The position numbers and the translations under genes were made by a program. From Flammula alnicola (lineage: Eukaryota > Basidiomycota > Agaricomycetes > Agaricales > Strophariaceae), in contig JADNRV010000090.1 of assembly GCA_015499995.1 (NCBI GenBank), forward strand, positions 62,001 to 126,000: DNA of 64,000 bases, read 5' to 3'. Below the pieces are notes generated by a model, which had not been told where the DNA came from, did no database searches, and was given only the letters and a program-made list of their open reading frames with translations. Below, in pieces: positions 62,152-64,000 of this stretch. Position 1 is the stretch's first letter; every line of letters starts with the position of its first letter.

Positions 62152-62319
62152 ACCCTTCTAGTCTCCTCTGGGCCTTTAGTTAGAAGAGATATTCACATCT
62201 GCGCTGGCCAAAACTCAACATTGAGATATGTAAGTGAAAACCGACGCGCACTCGACAGGACGTTTGATCTGCATTTAGACGCAATTATCGATCCATGCGT
62301 CATATTTGGAATGCGCGAT

Positions 62320-63429
62320 TTATTCCAAGCCTGATGACCGTTCAAAGTCATAATGACGGTCCACTGAGCAAAACGTCGTCATGTAGAGGTCCTTGAAATT
62401 GACTTGCGATTGACTGGTAGCTGAGGTGATTCCGGGATATCCTTGTTCTCTGCATTTGTTCCCTCCCCCCTCCAACGATTTACTCGACTCCTTCAAGAGC
62501 AGAAAGTGATAGCAAGATTGACCTATAATTTTTTTAAGACTGTAGAAGTCATCAAGAGATGTAAGTCTTACGTCGTTAGCGTCGCATGCAACTTGAAGAC
62601 CGGTGTCAGTAGGAACGAGGAAAGCCGAACGGCAGTTCGGGTTAGTGCCTGGCATCATATAATGTTTAGAGACGATAATGGCAAGGCTCGTTAATTATAA
62701 TTATCACTTACAATCGGCGCCTGCTCCATCGCATCCATCGTAATACCTGAGAAAGGATAGGACTTAAGATCCTGTAGCGCGTTATCCCGAAAATTACTTA
62801 CCCGAATCCAGAGGTCACGGAAAACGCATGGCTTTACAGTTTACTTGGCGTTAGATCTAAGAAAAACAGGAAACATATGGAATACAGAACTTACGGTGGT
62901 ATGAGCGAAATATAAGTGCTGGAGCCATTTCCTGGAGAAGTGGGATTGAGCAAAGTCGTCCCAATAAGGGTGCATCCCTCGCCATTGAATCCACAGCCTC
63001 CTGTAATAGAGATCAGTTCTTGTATATCTCAATACCTGAGACTCGACGGTACCTGTTTGCAAGTACCTGCATTTAAAATTGGTGAGGCGGCATCGTTGAT
63101 TTGTTTAAATAAACGTACGAAATGGCTGAGATAAGAGGGCCATTGATGGTGAAGTCATCGCCGGTCGAAAGAACGTTTGTGCCTTGAATAAGGGTTGGCT
63201 ACAGCAATATTATATGAGACGGCCATATATCGTGGATCCAAGGATACGCTAATATGTCAGTGACTTACAGTGCCAAAACCACATCTAAAATACACGTTAG
63301 TCTCTGATCATGGCATTTTAAATGTGTATCCCCTCTTTACCCATTGAAAAAGTGCACGGTATGTATCTCCGCCCTAGAGCCAATGACAGCACTGGCAATG
63401 AGTAGAGACAAGAATTTGAGGGAGAACAT
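62320..63429 (-). CDS. Secreted Cys-rich 'glycopeptide' family protein, copy B
   Basis: Same exon pattern as copy A and all exons in frame: MFSLKFLSLLIASAVIGSRA signal peptide, HTVHFFNGCGFGTPTLIQGT, VLSTGDDFTINGPLISAISY, GGCGFNGEGCTLIGTTLLNP, IPPHAFSVTSGFGYYDGCDG, AGADCTNPNCRSAFLVPTDT and LQVACDANDV. After that the frame stays open to 62320, through a Lys/Gly-rich stretch to VNFKDLYMTTFCSVD. Either an intron is removed from the donor GTAAGA at about 62572, or the protein has a longer tail. Cysteine positions match copy A; several surface residues differ, so the two may have diverged in role. The TATA box at 63522-63529 is conserved. Confidence 0.72.
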
Positions 63430-63521
63430 GTTAATTGATGAGCGTCAAAAGTTGGAATCGAGGACTGAAGGCCGTAGAAATTTTGGCTGAGGTTCGAGGT
63501 TCAAGAGTTAGAACCTGGCTA

Positions 63522-63529
63522 CTTTTATA
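63522..63529 (-). promoter_or_regulatory. TATA box (TATAAAAG) of glycopeptide copy B
   Basis: TATAAAAG on the minus strand about 93 bp before the ATG at 63429, at the same relative place as in copy A. Confidence 0.6.
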
Positions 63530-63731
63530 CCCCAGAACACCTATTAGAATAGCTCACGCCTATGATGCAGATTGTAAAGAGCCCTATGATAATCATCTCG
63601 GCGGGGGACCAGCCTCCTTCTATTACGTACATGTTGTACTACATGTATTCTGCAGAATTCTGGGTTGCCCGAGAGTGCTCGAAATTTTACTGATTCCCAT
63701 ATATACAAGGCGAACTTCGTGTATGCATGGG

Positions 63732-64000
63732 TCCAAAGTTAATGTTCTACTAACGGATTGTTGAATGTTTGCAAAATGTTTGCCGTTTTAATACGAAAGA
63801 TGTATGTGGGAGACTAGCTTGGGCAGGTTACCTCACATAGTTCTCATTAGCGCAGCCTACTCTGACATGGAATCCTGAAAAGGTTTGTAGTATTAGTTTT
63901 TAGCAGTTCTCCCCGTCGAACCCGTAGGTAGTTGATACCCGCCCATCAATATTTACGTAATTACTTTTTATGTACGGTGGGAGGATAGTAGAACTCGCAA
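63732..64000. other. Window end, nothing recognised
   Basis: Sequence beyond the duplicated unit; short frames only. Confidence 0.45.

Larger units (their letters stand above)
60178..63731. repeat. Tandem duplication of a glycopeptide gene (units 60178-61799 and 62152-63731)
   Basis: Two units of about 1.6 kb in the same orientation align along nearly their whole length, from the phrase CACCCTTCTAGTCTCC at the left ends to CGTATGCATGGG / TGTATGCATGGG at the right ends. Coding exons, introns, TATA boxes and about 200 bp of upstream sequence are all included. A 350-bp spacer (61800-62151) is not duplicated. Confidence 0.85.

Overview
The window reads as nuclear DNA of a mushroom-forming basidiomycete (Agaricomycetes). 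Genes are broken by many introns of about 45-65 bp with GT..AG ends. Conserved eukaryotic genes (uL23, SMC3, Rrp6, a RhoGAP) sit beside families typical of agaricomycetes (a DUF6533 membrane protein, small Cys-rich 'glycopeptide' secreted proteins, F-box and BTB genes, expanded MFS transporters). Exon joins were worked out by eye from splice sites and reading phase; exact joins are given where they close in frame.

Layout. 305-1352: ribosomal protein uL23 (-). 1550-3262: no convincing gene. 3265-7038: an apparently intact pogo/Fot1-like DNA transposon with 28-bp terminal inverted repeats and TA target duplication, carrying a DD35D transposase (-) and a convergent second gene for a small coiled-coil protein (+). 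8392-10386: a 16-exon DUF6533 gene (+). 11124-15587: cohesin subunit SMC3 (-). 16574-19004: a QDR-like MFS transporter (-). 20818-24024: exosome nuclease Rrp6/EXOSC10 (-), head to head with a BTB/POZ gene (24295-25411, +). 25511-26214: the 3' remnant of a Copia retrotransposon. 26553-27389: a kinase-like fold gene (-). About 27570-28637: a decayed BTB paralogue interrupted by a 256-bp MITE.

29554-40015 holds three paralogous MFS transporters of bacterial-like type (-, -, +). Between the first two lies a 1,185-bp Mutator-like element with long inverted repeats, a 9-bp target duplication and a captured helicase fragment. Then come a dimeric alpha/beta-barrel protein (40263-40770, -), a DUF4139 protein (42045-44087, +) whose paralogue lies at 57665-59752 (-), a DUF202 membrane protein (44790-45679, +), a secreted GH24 lysozyme (46169-47022, -), a thiamine-diphosphate enzyme (48038-50338, +), a SAC7/BAG7-type RhoGAP (50701-53514, +), a coiled-coil F-box protein (54786-56296, +) and a decayed PHO84-like phosphate transporter (56690-57300, -). 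The window ends with two tandem copies of a glycopeptide gene (-).

No operon-like pathway is evident. The themes are housekeeping genes, transporter and secreted-protein duplication, and transposable-element insertions, of which the two-gene transposon and the helicase-carrying MULE-like element are the most notable. No tRNA, rRNA or CRISPR array was found.
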